64,000 bases of DNA, from positions 24,146,000-24,209,999 of the forward strand of contig NC_060890.1 in NCBI RefSeq assembly GCF_014805685.1, in the 5' to 3' direction. Shown in pieces: positions 11,509-24,795 of the stretch (positions within the stretch are counted from its first letter, which is position 1; each line of letters begins with the position of its first letter). The notes below the pieces were generated by a model, which was given only the letters and a program-made list of their open reading frames with translations, was not told the origin of the DNA and made no database searches. The stretch is from Silurus meridionalis. Its lineage: Eukaryota; Chordata; Actinopteri; Siluriformes; Siluridae. Made by a program: the position numbers and the translations under genes.

Positions 11509-11638
11509 CTACTTTATGGTGATCTAAACAAGTTTCTAAAAGAAAAAGTTTTCCAATTTCCCTTTCATGACTCTAGTAAACCTTTCAAATAGTTTCCTAA
11601 TCTAATAGAAATCCTGAATTGTGAAATAATGAAAGTCT
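10581..11638. other. Intergenic AT-rich stretch
   Basis: No gene recognised. It contains a T-run at 10971-10994 and the long (TA)n array at 11433-11506. Confidence 0.5.
11433..11506. repeat. (TA)n microsatellite
   Basis: About 37 uninterrupted units. Confidence 0.95.
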
Positions 11639-11912
11639 TCATATTAATGATAATGCGGTGCTACAACTCGGTTCTGTGGTGTATGTAATGTCAAGCCTTC
11701 AGTGAAGGACAGGAACAGCACCTGGACCACAGAGGACAAGAGTTCAGCAGCCCAGACAGCGACCCCGGTGACAGGCAGGACAGCTCGCCGAACAAAAACA
11801 ACACAACCTGCACGAGAGTCTGAGGCTCCGCACAAGCACCGTCGCCTGGAGGGCAATTACGGCTCGCGCCCGGCCCAGCTGGCAGCTTGTTCAGGACAGA
11901 ATAATTAAGAGA
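11639..11912. other. GC-rich island of unknown nature
   Basis: It stands out from AT-rich flanks, with several CpGs around 11778-11880. One plus frame is open for 68 codons (11702-11908), and an alternative plus frame is open through 11830 with an acidic/serine stretch (SSPDSDPGD). It matches none of the repeat families in the window and I recognise no domain. It could be an exon, a regulatory island or old transposon DNA. Confidence 0.3.
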
Positions 11913-12554
11913 AACTTAGACATCAGCAACCGAACCAATGTTTCTCCACGTAATCTCACCCTCTGTTCTTTTCTTCACCTATCAGAATATATTTGACCTC
12001 CAGATACTCAATCACAATTTCTATCTTCTTGTGTAAATAAGCTTACTATTAAAGTGCAGGCTACGCTATACATTATACAATGATCAGTCTTAATAGAGAA
12101 TTCTGATTGGCTGGAATGTGTGTTCAAACAGGTCGTTGTATTCAGTTCAATCGTGCACTCATCATCAAAAAATAAATAGTGCATCGGTAGAAGTAAATAG
12201 ATAATGGCTAAATTTTAAATGCAACACTTTTGTTTTTGCCTTCAATTTTAATGAGCTGAACTCAAACATCCAAGACTTTTTCTATGTACACAAAACTTCT
12301 CTTAAATATTATTCATTTTCATATTGTTCCAGTTTAAATGTTGCGTTTAAAATTTTGTGCAGTATATTTTGCCCTTAAAAGAGGAAAATTATTTTTTAAA
12401 TACTATAAATAAAAATAATGGAACAAGGTAGATATTCAGGTATTAACAAGGTATTTATTCTTGACACCTTTGCTCAAACTATAAAATATTTTAAATACGA
12501 CTAATTTATAGTTTCTTGCTATTTTGGGAAATGGTGTTTTATTTTTTATGGTTA
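11913..12554. other. AT-rich sequence, nothing recognised
   Basis: No coding or repeat signal that I can name. Confidence 0.5.
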
Positions 12555-12735
12555 CTGAGTGGAAGGTTTGGGCACTGCCAGCACTGCCAAGCTGCCGTTT
12601 TTTAGCCCTTGAGAAAGGCCCTTGACCTTTTGCGCTCCAGGGGTGCTGCATCATGGCTGACTCTAGCTTCCTAACATTGCTGGAATATACAAATAATGAC
12701 TTTCACAGAGTTGTAATGTACATGTGACAAGTAAA
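12555..12735 (+). mobile_element. SINE, tRNA-derived family, partial
   Basis: Body words CCAAGCTGCCGTTTTTTAGC, GCTCCAGGGGTGCTGCATCA and the tail TGTAATGTACATGTGACAAG match the copy at 36948-37186. The tRNA-like head is mostly lost. Confidence 0.65.
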
Positions 12736-13500
12736 TAGCACCTTTACATAATTTTTTTTTTTTTACTTAGAACAATTTGGGTTTTGGGACTCTTAACAAT
12801 GCATATGCAAAAGAAAAACTGATTAAACATTGGCATATAGTCCATCAGTGGCTCCATCCAACATCTGGCTTCACTCCGAGAAGTTCATATGAATCACTAT
12901 GTGCTTTTTCAAAGCAACAAGAGGATGAGAGGGAATGGGAGCCTCACACATGTCCTCTTTTTACAGTGTTATTCCACACACACATTATCTTCACACACTC
13001 ATTGAAGAACATCCCACCTCACTCCGCCCTGCTCTGTCCTGACATGCCCTGCCCCATTCTCTATTAAATTGTCAGTGATTTTTGGGAATCTTTGGGAATA
13101 TTACCCTCTAGTTTGTATCATATTATTTATCATTTGTGCAAATGGTTCCAGAGTGGACATGTCTTCCTAAGAAAAAAATCCATCTTCTCCTGCTTTAAGA
13201 TTAGACATTAGACTGAAAATATTGTAGACTTTGTTGGGTATTGTGAGACTGTGATTTCTACACATTAAACAAACAAAGAAATAATCTTTAAAAATAATGC
13301 AAAATAATTCTCTTTTTTGTGTGGCCCAGAAACAATAAAATGCTATTTCCTCCTTTGTAATATTAAATCTAAATAGGAATAAAGTTTTTTTTACACATTT
13401 ATAATTTACATTTAATATTTATTTAATAATTCACATTTTGTTTTTCAGTTGGTTTTTATGATTAGAATAATCAGATTTGACTAGGCTCCCATCTTGAAAA
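12736..13500. repeat. Unclassified dispersed repeat (copy 1)
   Basis: About 12990-13190 and 13240-13470 share ordered words with 51725-51890 and 52545-52680: TAGTTTGTATCATAT, CCAGAGTGGACATGTC / CCAAAGTGGACTTTTC, CCCAGAAACAATAA and ATTCACATTTTGTTTTTC. The order and spacing are preserved, so the two loci are copies of one unit. No inverted ends or known domain found. Confidence 0.55.
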
Positions 13501-13539
13501 TAAATAAATAAACAAGATAAGCATCAATGATATGGACTT

Positions 13540-13872
13540 TGCAAGACATCCAGCAACTCATCATTCTGATGTTTTTCACCAGAGCCTCAATCACACAACT
13601 TATAGTTTATGGCTTTGTGGTTGTGCATGAAGCATTAAACCCCTGCCACAGAGTTACCCCAAGCTGCTTTCTCCATCCTAGTGAGCTTCTTGATGAATTT
13701 CTCACAGTCCTGTGGTCCCACAAAGACACCAGCTTTGACTTTTGCCTCAGGCAGCTTTTGCACGTCTTGAAGTTACTTGAAGGCTGCTGACTCCTTACCT
13801 AGAGCTGTGACAGATTGTTCCATAAGGCCCAATTTGGTGGCATCGGCACCTTCAGTAAATCCACCTACAGCT
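13540..13872 (-). pseudogene. Fragment of a transposon-encoded protein
   Basis: The minus strand reads, with stops, TKLGLMEQSVTALGKESAAF, then KAGVFVGPQDCEKF and MEKAAW, then HNHKAINYK. The combination (GLM..V.AL, GVF.GPQ, EKAAW, N.KA.NY) is the ordered signature of a large protein family encoded by repeats in many fish genomes, which I cannot assign confidently to a superfamily. At least four stops are present. Confidence 0.45.
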
Positions 13873-14311
13873 TTCACTTGACTAAGTTCCTCCACGTTGC
13901 AAACTTAGTCTGTTCGGTCAGTTTTACCTTTTCTTTAGTAGTGTGTCTTGGTGTCCCTGCTGTTTTCCCAGAGATATCATTGAAAAGTTTTCAGGAAAGG
14001 CAACATTTGTATGTTTCTGATGACTTCTAAGCTCATACTTTAAGCAATCCAGCAATTGAATGTAATCCTTTTTAAGGTCAAATAAAAGCAAATTGACTTG
14101 TTTCTTTTTTTTACTTTTATGTTAAAGACGTGTAAATTTGAACTGGAAAAAAATTCATCTCATGTTAATATTGAGTACCTTCAGAGTATTATTGCTTCCT
14201 CATACCACCGAAGAGTCTTTAGTTTGATTAGATTTATAAAGACAGATACAGCTTTACACTTCTCTCCAGAAACAGCTGAGCTGCTGAAGGCATGCCGTGG
14301 GTGGAGCTAAA
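13873..14311. other. AT-rich sequence, nothing recognised
   Basis: Short open frames only. No domain or repeat recognised. Confidence 0.5.
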
Positions 14312-14950
14312 CAGTCATTTAGCAGACGCCTGTGTCCAGAGCGATGTACAAAAGTGCATCGAGTCTCTAGCAATGAATAAATCTATACGGGTACGCCAGA
14401 TGATAAACTTAAGATAAATCACACTAGAACTCTTGATTTTCACAAAGCAAACTTGATAAGTGTTTCAGGAAGAACTAGGTCTTCACCTGTCGCTTGAAGA
14501 TAACCAGGGACCTCCATGTCAGAACAGAGAAGAGCCTTGAAGTATACTTACCTCTCATTCTGAGAGAAGGTAGTACCAGTCGAGCAGTGCTGGAAGATCT
14601 CAGACAGCGTGGTGCAGTGAGAGATGTAATGAGGTCTCTGAGGTAAAATGGTGCTGCTCCATTTTTGGCCTTGTAGGCAATCATCAGTGTTTTGAATCTG
14701 ATACGTGCAGCTACTGGAAGCCAGCGCACCAGTGGGGTGGTGTGGGAGAACTTGGGTGGGTTGAACACAAGTTGTGCAGCTGCATTTTGGATCATTTGCA
14801 TTGGATGAATAGCGTTTAGAGGAAGACCTACCAGAGGAGAGCTGCAGTAGTCCAGAGACTGAACAAGCATCTGAGCAGCCTGTGTGGACAGAAATGATTA
14901 AATCTTTCAGATGTTGTAGAGAAGTCACGAGTATGTTTGCAAGCTTTGAC
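14312..14950 (-). pseudogene. L2-type LINE family B, reverse transcriptase C-terminal region
   Basis: The minus strand from 14870 to 14475 is open for 131 codons. It shows SLDYCSSPLVGLP, MIQNAAAQLVF, RWLPVAARIRFKTLMIAYKA, FYLRDLI and PSLRMRG in the order found after the catalytic domain of L2-clade reverse transcriptases. The start is truncated. The usual LAPxWWNxLP segment is damaged (VLTWRSLVI). The 3' tail CATTTAGCAGACGCC lies at 14317. It is a truncated LINE with no promoter or catalytic FADD box. Confidence 0.8.
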
Positions 14951-15835
14951 ATTGCTATAAATACTTTGTAGTCCTAAATAAACTGTGGCCACAATCAGAT
15001 TCAGTCATACATATGATGCAAAATTGAATCCCAAGTCTGACATTGAACATCAAGAACAACAGCAGCAACGATGACTACAACAGGACTACAACAAGGTCCT
15101 CCTTCCTTCACATCAAAAAACACTACTTTAGAGACATTCTTCTCCAAAAGTCCTGTGCAGCTCTGCGACAAGTTTTGTAACTGAATGAAGCATGGTGATG
15201 GGTGCAGCTCTTCCTCTCATTCTGGTTTCTGTATGTGCTATTTTGAATGCCTATAAAATAAATTTCTCCATACATGACTTTATCAAGGGCCATACTTAAA
15301 AAAAAGACTTTCTGACACTTATACTGTACAAACCTGGAAAGAGTGAATTTTGCACAGGAATACACCTTTATACGTCCACATCTTTTTTTTTTTTTGTCAT
15401 TTTTTTCATGTTTAGCATGAACATTTTAACAGTTAATAATTTTAACAGTATATATAACTCAGGATGCACGAAATAGCATTAGTTAGATTTCTTAATGGTA
15501 AACTGGTCCTGGTTTGCAATTTAAGCTGAGGTATATGTACTATATTATACTACATTTATTTTCTATAACATTAAGAAATATGATGGAAAATGTCATAAGT
15601 AGTAAAAAATATATATAATTATTGCTGTTACATTCCCATTTAAAGGCTGAGGGCAAAGGGGAGTAACATGCAGCAAATGAATGATGCTGTCTGGAGGGAA
15701 GGATGCAAACAAAAAAGTGTGAGAAAGACTACATGATAATAGAAGGGGGAAAAAAATGGCAACTTGGATGAATGGAAACAAAACAACAAAGTAGCAGAAG
15801 AGATAATATTATCTCTTCTATAAATAATGAAAATG

Positions 15836-15918
<83 letters not shown>
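14951..15918. other. Intergenic AT-rich stretch
   Basis: No gene recognised. It ends with the compound microsatellite below. Confidence 0.5.
15836..15918. repeat. (GT)n(TA)n(CA)n compound microsatellite
   Basis: 12 GT, about 20 TA and 9 CA units in a row. It is self-complementary end to end, so the whole tract can fold into one hairpin. Confidence 0.95.
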
Positions 15919-16613
15919 AAATGTAAATAAAATCTGAATGCAATGATTTGTAAATTTCATAAATACATATTTTATACATATTGATTGTGAATTTGATGGC
16001 TGCAACGCGTATCGAGAAATTTGAGACAGGGCCATGTTACCACTGTGTACAGTAGCATCACGTCTTGTATACATATCTGGGAATTGAGGAGACCAGTTGC
16101 TAAAGTTTCGTGAGAGGAATGTTGACTCGTATGTGTCCGATACAGAATTGTAGCTGCTTAGCACTTCTGGGTGTCCCTTGTTGTATTTTTTGTTTCATGA
16201 TGCAGCAAATGTTTTCAAATGGTGAAAGGTCTAAACTACAGGCAGGTCAAATCAGCTCTGCCCATTTTTACTTCTAAGAGCCTCTCTAAGATACACTATT
16301 TATGCCCAATCATCTTACTGACCTACTGACAAGTAACCTTATTAGTTGTAAAATGTTTCTCAAACTGTTTCAATTTAATAAAATTATTATTTCCAGAGTT
16401 TTGTTGCCCCGGCCCAACTTTTTTGAGACGTGTTGCGGCCATTCAATTCAAAAGAATCCTATTTTTTCCTTCAAATAGTACATTTCCACAGATAAACATT
16501 TGATATATTTTCCATGTTCCATTGTGAATAAAATATCGGTTCATGAGATTTGCATTCTGTTTTTTTTTTTTTACATTTTACACCGTGTCCCAACATTTTT
16601 GGAATTGGGGTTG
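15919..16613. mobile_element. Tc1-like element with long inverted repeats (family C), deleted
   Basis: The right end reads GGAATTGGGGTTG followed by TA at 16614. The left end is lost in the compound microsatellite, but AATGTAAATAAAATCTGAATG at 15919 is the inner part of the left repeat. Inner words (GCAACGCGTATCGAG and, at the other end, GAGACGTGTTGCGGCC) are inverted copies of each other. The centre keeps only scraps of transposase (ACCAGTTGCTAAAG, TTTCATGATGCAGCAAATG), as in copy 24303-24600. Most of the gene has been deleted. Confidence 0.7.
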
Positions 16614-17548
16614 TAGTAATTATACAGTACTGTGTTACACACTGGAGATGGACTTAACGACATGGTCAAATCAAAAGTTTTATTACATTCTTCTATGGAA
16701 AGGAAAATGTGTGTATGTGTGGTCAGAAAACCTGTTCCCAGAGTGCAATTGGGGGAAGTAAATACAGCAGAGTAATGTCAGAGGTGTACAATGGTAGGAG
16801 TTTACAACAGAGGAGAACAAAGAGGCATTGAGTACATCTTTGCTTTACAAACTTTCCAGAAAACCAACAATACCACATCCTACATTGTAATCTTTTCTCC
16901 TCTCCCGTTTCTGTGAAACGCTTTTATAGTCGAAACACCACCTTTCTTGGGTCATCAGCATCTGCAAATTGTTGCAATTGTAGCAATTGCCAGGAACATG
17001 ACCATTGATGGGAACTGGACCTGTGATCATGAAAGAAAGAAGATGAGACATCCAACATAACAATATGTGCATCTCAGGAACCATAAGGCTGCTGTTAATG
17101 AGGTAAAGTAAACATTAATGTAACATTTATGGAAGATGTTTTAGGTGTCAGCCATCTTCCATTGTAAGGTTTTTCTCCAGTACAAGAAAGTTGTGTGAAG
17201 TTCATGGAGGAGTAAACAATTTGTGGATCACAAGCTGTGTTTTTGTGTTTAAATACAGAATCTATGACATACAGTATGGTTTTCTTCTTTCTGACACTTT
17301 TGGTTGGTTAAAAATAAAGCAACCGTGTACAGAAACAAAATCTCCAGGCATAGAGCATCTCAGCGAGTTGGTCTCCATCCCAATTGAGCTGCACTGGGAA
17401 ATCAAATAGACTCTGTAACTCTGAGCCTCTGAATCGACCCGAGTGCAAAGAGTGAACAAGATTATTTTATTTGATTTCATTTTATTGGATTTTTATTATT
17501 TGACGTGTGAAAGGAAACCAAACCAAATAAACCAAACTCATACGTACA
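16614..17548. other. Low-repeat stretch containing a possible exon
   Basis: No transposon family from this window is seen between 16620 and 17540. Two minus-strand frames with cysteine-rich products lie here (16845-17084 and 17262-17480); the first is listed separately. Confidence 0.4.
16845..17020 (-). other. Candidate terminal exon, unknown gene
   Basis: On the minus strand a pyrimidine-containing CTTTCTTTCATGATCACAG acceptor-like site ends at 17021. It is followed by 58 open codons (GPVPINGHVPGNCYNCNNLQ, then a QERWCFDYK stretch and a basic RKRERRK-type run), ending with TAA at 16845. An AATAAA lies at 16684-16679, about 160 bp past the stop. The product has four cysteines, two as CYNC. 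I do not recognise the family. The frame is short enough to be chance, and no upstream exon or donor is proven. Confidence 0.2.
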
Positions 17549-17867
17549 ATATATGAACAAAAGTTGGTGGACACCTGACCATGGTACTTTTTTTTTTATA
17601 AAGATTACATTTCACATTTGGTCCCCACTATCTCCTATAGTAACTTCCAGTGTTTTGGGAAGATTTTCCACTAGATTTTTGCTCATTCAGTCACAAGGGT
17701 GTTAGTAAACTCAAGTACTAATGTAGGTGAGGTGAGGAGGCCTTGGGTGTTCATCCCAAAGATATTAAATAGAGTTAAAGCTTTATAACAGGAGATCTTT
17801 TACTCCACCCCTTGTAAAGCATATCTCTATGGAGCTGGCTTTGTGCACAGGGGTCCTGCTGGAAGAG
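17549..17867 (-). mobile_element. Tc1-like remnant, family A
   Basis: The left end TATATGAACAAAAGTTGGTGG lies near 17549. The minus strand contains HKASSIEICF-like transposase residue (about 17840) and the family's usual tail words. It runs into DIRS-like sequence at about 17868. Confidence 0.7.
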
Positions 17868-17976
17868 GTTTTGGTGCCTTTCAGGAACTCAAGCTGTGTC
17901 AACAAAAGCTTTGGGAGCGTTTTCACGCTCTGAATCATGTGTGTAATCTGTCCAACGGATAGACGCAACGGAGAAA
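17868..17976 (+). mobile_element. DIRS-like terminal region, left of a gypsy insertion
   Basis: CAGGAACTCAAGCTGTGTC and CACGCTCTGAATCATGTGTG align with 1488-1560 in the DIRS copy at 1477. The match stops at 17976, where the gypsy LTR begins, and resumes at 22478. Confidence 0.7.
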
Positions 17977-18600
17977 AGCAGGGGAGAAAGGCTGTGCAGA
18001 GCTGAATCGGGAAGCCGATTCAGGGAGTCGATTCAGGAGTCGATTCCGGAGCCGATTCAGAGAGCCGATTCAGAGAGCCGATTCAGAGAGCCGATTCAGA
18101 GAGCCGATGTGCGCGAAGGGGTGAGGATTCCGAGCCGAAACCAGAGCGCGTTCAGCGCGAGCCGGAACCGAAACGCTGCTCAGCGCGAGCAGAGCAGAGC
18201 CGAGCCGGAAACCGGAACACGCCCAGCGCGAGCAGAGCAGAGCAGAGCCGAGCCGAGCCGAGCCGAGCCGAGCCGAGCCGAGCCGAGCCGAGCCGAGCCG
18301 AGCCGAGCCGAGCCGAGCCGAGCCGAGCCGGAAACCAGAGCGCGTTCAGCGCGAGCCGGAAACCGAAGGACAGAATGTTCAGGTCAGAGACAACGAAACA
18401 AACAAAAGAACAAACAAACAAAACAGAATACGCTGGAGAGTGCTCAGGGCAAGCCTAAAGACAATCTGGCACTGACTGGAGGATTCAGGCGTCCTTATAA
18501 GTGCCAGAAAATCATACACCAAATCCGTGCAGCTGGTTGGGAGTGGGCGTTTCCTCTGTGGTTGAGGCGGTAATACCTGAAGTGCTCAAGCGGGCTGACA
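17977..18600 (-). repeat. 3' LTR of the gypsy element
   Basis: In sense orientation it begins TGTCAGCCCGCTTGAGC at 18600. A TATA-like CTTATAAGG lies at 18501-18493. It contains a (GGCTC)n array and a 15-bp tandem of the GAGCCGATTCAGAGA type (18013-18105). The inner boundary with pol is marked by the purine-rich tract. Confidence 0.85.
18245..18329. repeat. (GAGCC)17 minisatellite inside the 3' LTR
   Basis: Seventeen perfect pentamers. The equivalent place in the other LTR (about 22129-22155) has only about five. Confidence 0.95.
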
Positions 18601-18616
18601 GTACCCCCCCGCCCAG
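18601..18616 (-). promoter_or_regulatory. Polypurine tract
   Basis: Sense-strand GGGCGGGGGGGTAC directly precedes the TGTCAG start of the 3' LTR. This is the expected place and composition for the plus-strand DNA primer of an LTR retrotransposon. Confidence 0.6.
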
Positions 18617-19466
<850 letters not shown>

Positions 19467-19653
19467 TGCCCCACCCCCACACCGGAGGCGCCAACTTCAA
19501 CCACGAACTGCCGAGCCGGGTCAGGAAAGATGAGGATGGGCGCCCGTGAATCGCCGCTAAGCTCCAGAAAAGCCTCCTCAGCCTCAGGGCCCCAGAAGAA
19601 CGAGCGGAGGGAAGGCGTCAGGAGGTGGAGGCGCCGCCACCGAACTATAGCCC

Positions 19654-20581
<928 letters not shown>

Positions 20582-20596
20582 TCAAGAATACGCCTG

Positions 20597-21802
<1,206 letters not shown>

Positions 21803-21862
21803 GTTGGCCAGATTGTTCTGTCAGAAAGTTAGGGTTATAGGATCCAAGGCAGATGCAAAAGG

Positions 21863-22477
21863 AGCAGGGAGAAAGGCTGTGCAGAGCTGAATCGGGAAGC
21901 CGATTCAGGGAGTCGATTCAGGGAGTCGATTCCGGGAGCCGATTCCGGGAGCCGATTCAGAGAGCCGATTCAGAGAGCCGATTCAGAGAGCCGATGTGCG
22001 AAGGGTGAGGATTCCGAGCCGGAAACCAGAGCGCGTTCAGCGCGAGCCGGAAACCAGAGCGCGTTCAGCGCGAGCAGAGCAGAGCCGAGCCGAAACCGGA
22101 ACACGCCCAGCGCGAGCAGAGCAGAGCAGAGCCGAGCCGAGCCGAGCCGAGCCGGAAACCGGAACACGTCCAGCGCGAGCAGAGCAGAGCAGAGCCGAGC
22201 CGAACCGGAAACCGGAGCGCGTTCAGCGCGAGCCGGAAACCGAAGGACAGAATGTTCAGGTCAGAGACAACGAAACAAACAAAAGAACAAACAAACAAAA
22301 CAGAATACGCTGGAGAGTGCTCAGGGCAAGCCTAAAGACAATCTGGCACTGACTGGAGGATTCAGGCGTCCTTATAAGTGCCAGAAAATCATACACCAAA
22401 TCCGTGCAGCTGGTTGGGAGTGGGCGTTTCCTCTGTGGTTGAGGCGGTAATACCTGAAGTGCTCAAGCGGGCTGACA
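21863..22477 (-). repeat. 5' LTR of the gypsy element
   Basis: Same order of parts as the 3' LTR, with a shorter GAGCC array but extra CGAGCAGAGCAGAG units. The sequence inward of 21863 (GCAAAAG to TGTCAGAA) leads to gag. I could not identify a convincing tRNA primer-binding site, so the exact LTR edge is uncertain by about 40 bp. Confidence 0.8.
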
Positions 22478-23420
22478 TAAAAGCACATGCTGTGGCGATG
22501 GCACTAGCCTCTGTTTATTCACGGAGTGCTCTGTGTGTGTCTGTGTTGCTGAGAAAGCCAAGGTGGGTATTGGTAAGCGGTAACAAAAAATGGAAAGAAA
22601 GAATAATAAAGGCAAGCAGACTTTCAGGCGTGTGTGTGGCTTGTCTGAGAGTGGAGCATGCTCGGTCAGCTCTCGAGGAAATTGGCTGCCCACATTGCGA
22701 CCGTATGTCTATGCGGATGCTCCGCTCCTCTTTGAAGATGGCGCTCCTGATCCTCGCGGTTCTGGCCCGGCTTCCACCTAGGCAAAGTGCCGACTGAGGT
22801 CATGCGGGTCTCAATTGCAGATCCAGCTTTTTCTCTCAAGGTTCAGAAGCACGCCTTTTGGCGGTTTCTTTCCTCTGTGAGGAGTGTGCTGCGCTCCAAC
22901 TCTCTTGTGGGACAATGCCCCAGGTTAAAGAGCACTGGCTGGGTGCTGGTAAGGGACAATGCAGCAACTCTCCTCGGTTGCTGCATTGTCCCCTAAGGCC
23001 CTGGTCCTTTTGGATGGGTGCAGCTTAACGAGTGCTAGGCATTGCGAAATTCAGAGACAGAGTGTCACCACTTGTGCTTCCCCTAAAAACTAGGGACCTT
23101 GGGTGACACTCCAGGCCGAGGCCCAAGGAACTGATGGATCTGAGGACCGTCAAGAGATCCTGACATGAAAGGAGATTCTGGAGTCAATGCCGGGGTGGGG
23201 CGACGTGCACCTCAGAACATGGTGCCCTTAGGTGATTGGCTCTTTAACCCTGCTTCATGTAGTGCTTCAGGGCACATCAATCTTCAGCAGGTACCCAATC
23301 AGCCTATGCCCAAGGATATAGTGGATGGGGAATTGTCGCCTCTCAGGAGGCACCTAGAGCTGCACCAGGCTCTGGGGTCTTTTCTTCTCACAGTCAGCAT
23401 TTTAAATCACAGGAAAGTAG
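22478..23420 (+). mobile_element. DIRS-like retrotransposon, right of the gypsy insertion
   Basis: TTATTCACGGAGTGCTCTGTG and CTGAGAGTGGAGCATGCTCG match 1645-1665 and 1850-1865 of the first DIRS copy. gag-like words follow (CLRVEHARSALEEIGC, MPRLK). A further frame 23165-23449 (DIVDGELSPLRRHLELHQ) is unassigned. Stops and frameshifts are frequent. Confidence 0.65.
22953..22992. repeat. Perfect 16-bp inverted repeat, 8-bp loop
   Basis: GGGACAATGCAGCAAC (22953-22968) is exactly complementary to GTTGCTGCATTGTCCC (22977-22992). It lies in the DIRS remnant. Confidence 0.9.
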
Positions 23421-23542
23421 GGAAAAAAGCTATTTTAGATCAACAGTAGATCAAAGTGTTTTAATGACATGATAACAAAATATGCATTATAATCAGATTT
23501 TTTAAAAATTAAAATTTTCAAAAAAAAAATAAAAATAAATAA

Positions 23543-23616
<74 letters not shown>

Positions 23617-24302
23617 TATTCTGGACTCGCATTATTCAAACAATTAGAATATTTTTACTTTTGTAACAGGAACATTTTCAGACATAATGTCGAAGTTTTG
23701 GGCCATTTTTTGTAAGTAAAGTAGAGTTGTACTGTATGATATCACTATACCACGTGATTTTAGGAGTCTGGTTTTGTTTCTTTGGATTTTCTTAGATAAT
23801 GGATGGTGATAAACTAAACACTATACACACAAGTGCACAATGGCAGTGACATATTTATCATAAATGTGACAGACTGCTCTAGACTTTATGATATTCGCAA
23901 GGGGTGATATTTCTTTAACAGTCATGATGGATCTTGAAATGTCAAAAGCATTATTAGATCATTTTAACGTATATATTTGTTGATTTGATTTTATAGTTAT
24001 ACTAAAACAGAGTGAAAGCTAAGACTCTATTCAATTGGAAAATCAATAAAACTCTAAAAATGGTTTAAAATCAGTTTTGGGGAATAAAATGTTTTTCTAG
24101 AAGAAAAAAGATTCGATTGAGATCCCAGTTTTCTGAAAAGAGAATAAAGAAGACAAAGTCTGTTCTGTGAGTGTCACCAGATTATGAGTTTATAACGCAT
24201 TATAGTGTTGTATCTTATAAAAGGCAAACTGTAATAGATGTATTAAAAATATGAAGTAATATGAGCATATTGCAAACCATTTCATTCTACATGCAATCTA
24301 AA
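23421..24302. other. Intergenic AT-rich stretch
   Basis: No gene recognised. It contains the (TA)n array below. Confidence 0.5.
23547..23610. repeat. (TA)n microsatellite
   Basis: About 32 units following an A-rich (AAAT)n lead. Confidence 0.95.
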
Positions 24303-24600
24303 TTTTCATGAATGTAAACAAAAATGTAAATTAAACCAGAATGCAATAATTTGCAAATCTCATAAACACACATTTTATTTGCAATAGAACATACGAATCA
24401 TATCAAATGTTAAAGATGAGGAAATGTACCATTTTAAATAAAGAAATGGCAATTTTCTAATTTGATAACTGCAACATTGTGTTCATCTGGGAACTGAGAA
24501 GACCAGTTGCTGGAGTTTTGGAAGAGGAATATTGCTCCTTAGCAGTCCTGGGTCTTCTTTGTTGCATTTTTTTGGTTTCATGATGCAGCAAATGTTTTTA
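24303..24600. mobile_element. Tc1-like family C fragment
   Basis: AGAATGCAATAATTTGCAAATCTCATAA (24340 region) and GAAGACCAGTTGCTGGAGTT match the copy at 15919-16613. It is truncated inside. Confidence 0.6.
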
Positions 24601-24689
24601 AATATCACAATGTCACGAGTTCTTCTACTCCAACCTTAACACAGGATATCTTCATGGAACTCACTATGTAAAGAGGAGAATTGTCATGC

Positions 24690-24795
24690 AGGATCAGCAC
24701 CACCAAGATGCCACTACTGGGCCCTTGATCAAGGCCCTTAACGCTTAACTGCTCAGTTGTATATACTGTATGAGATCATTGTCACTCTTGATAAG
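24690..24795 (+). mobile_element. SINE body fragment
   Basis: CACTACTGGGCCCTTGATCA and AAGGCCCTTAACGCTTAACTG match the tRNA-derived SINE family. Confidence 0.5.

Noticed and set aside
18109..18573. A 154-codon protein rich in RAEPS repeats
   Set aside because: It is a translation of the GAGCC pentamer array in the LTR; frames on both strands are open only because the repeat lacks stops.
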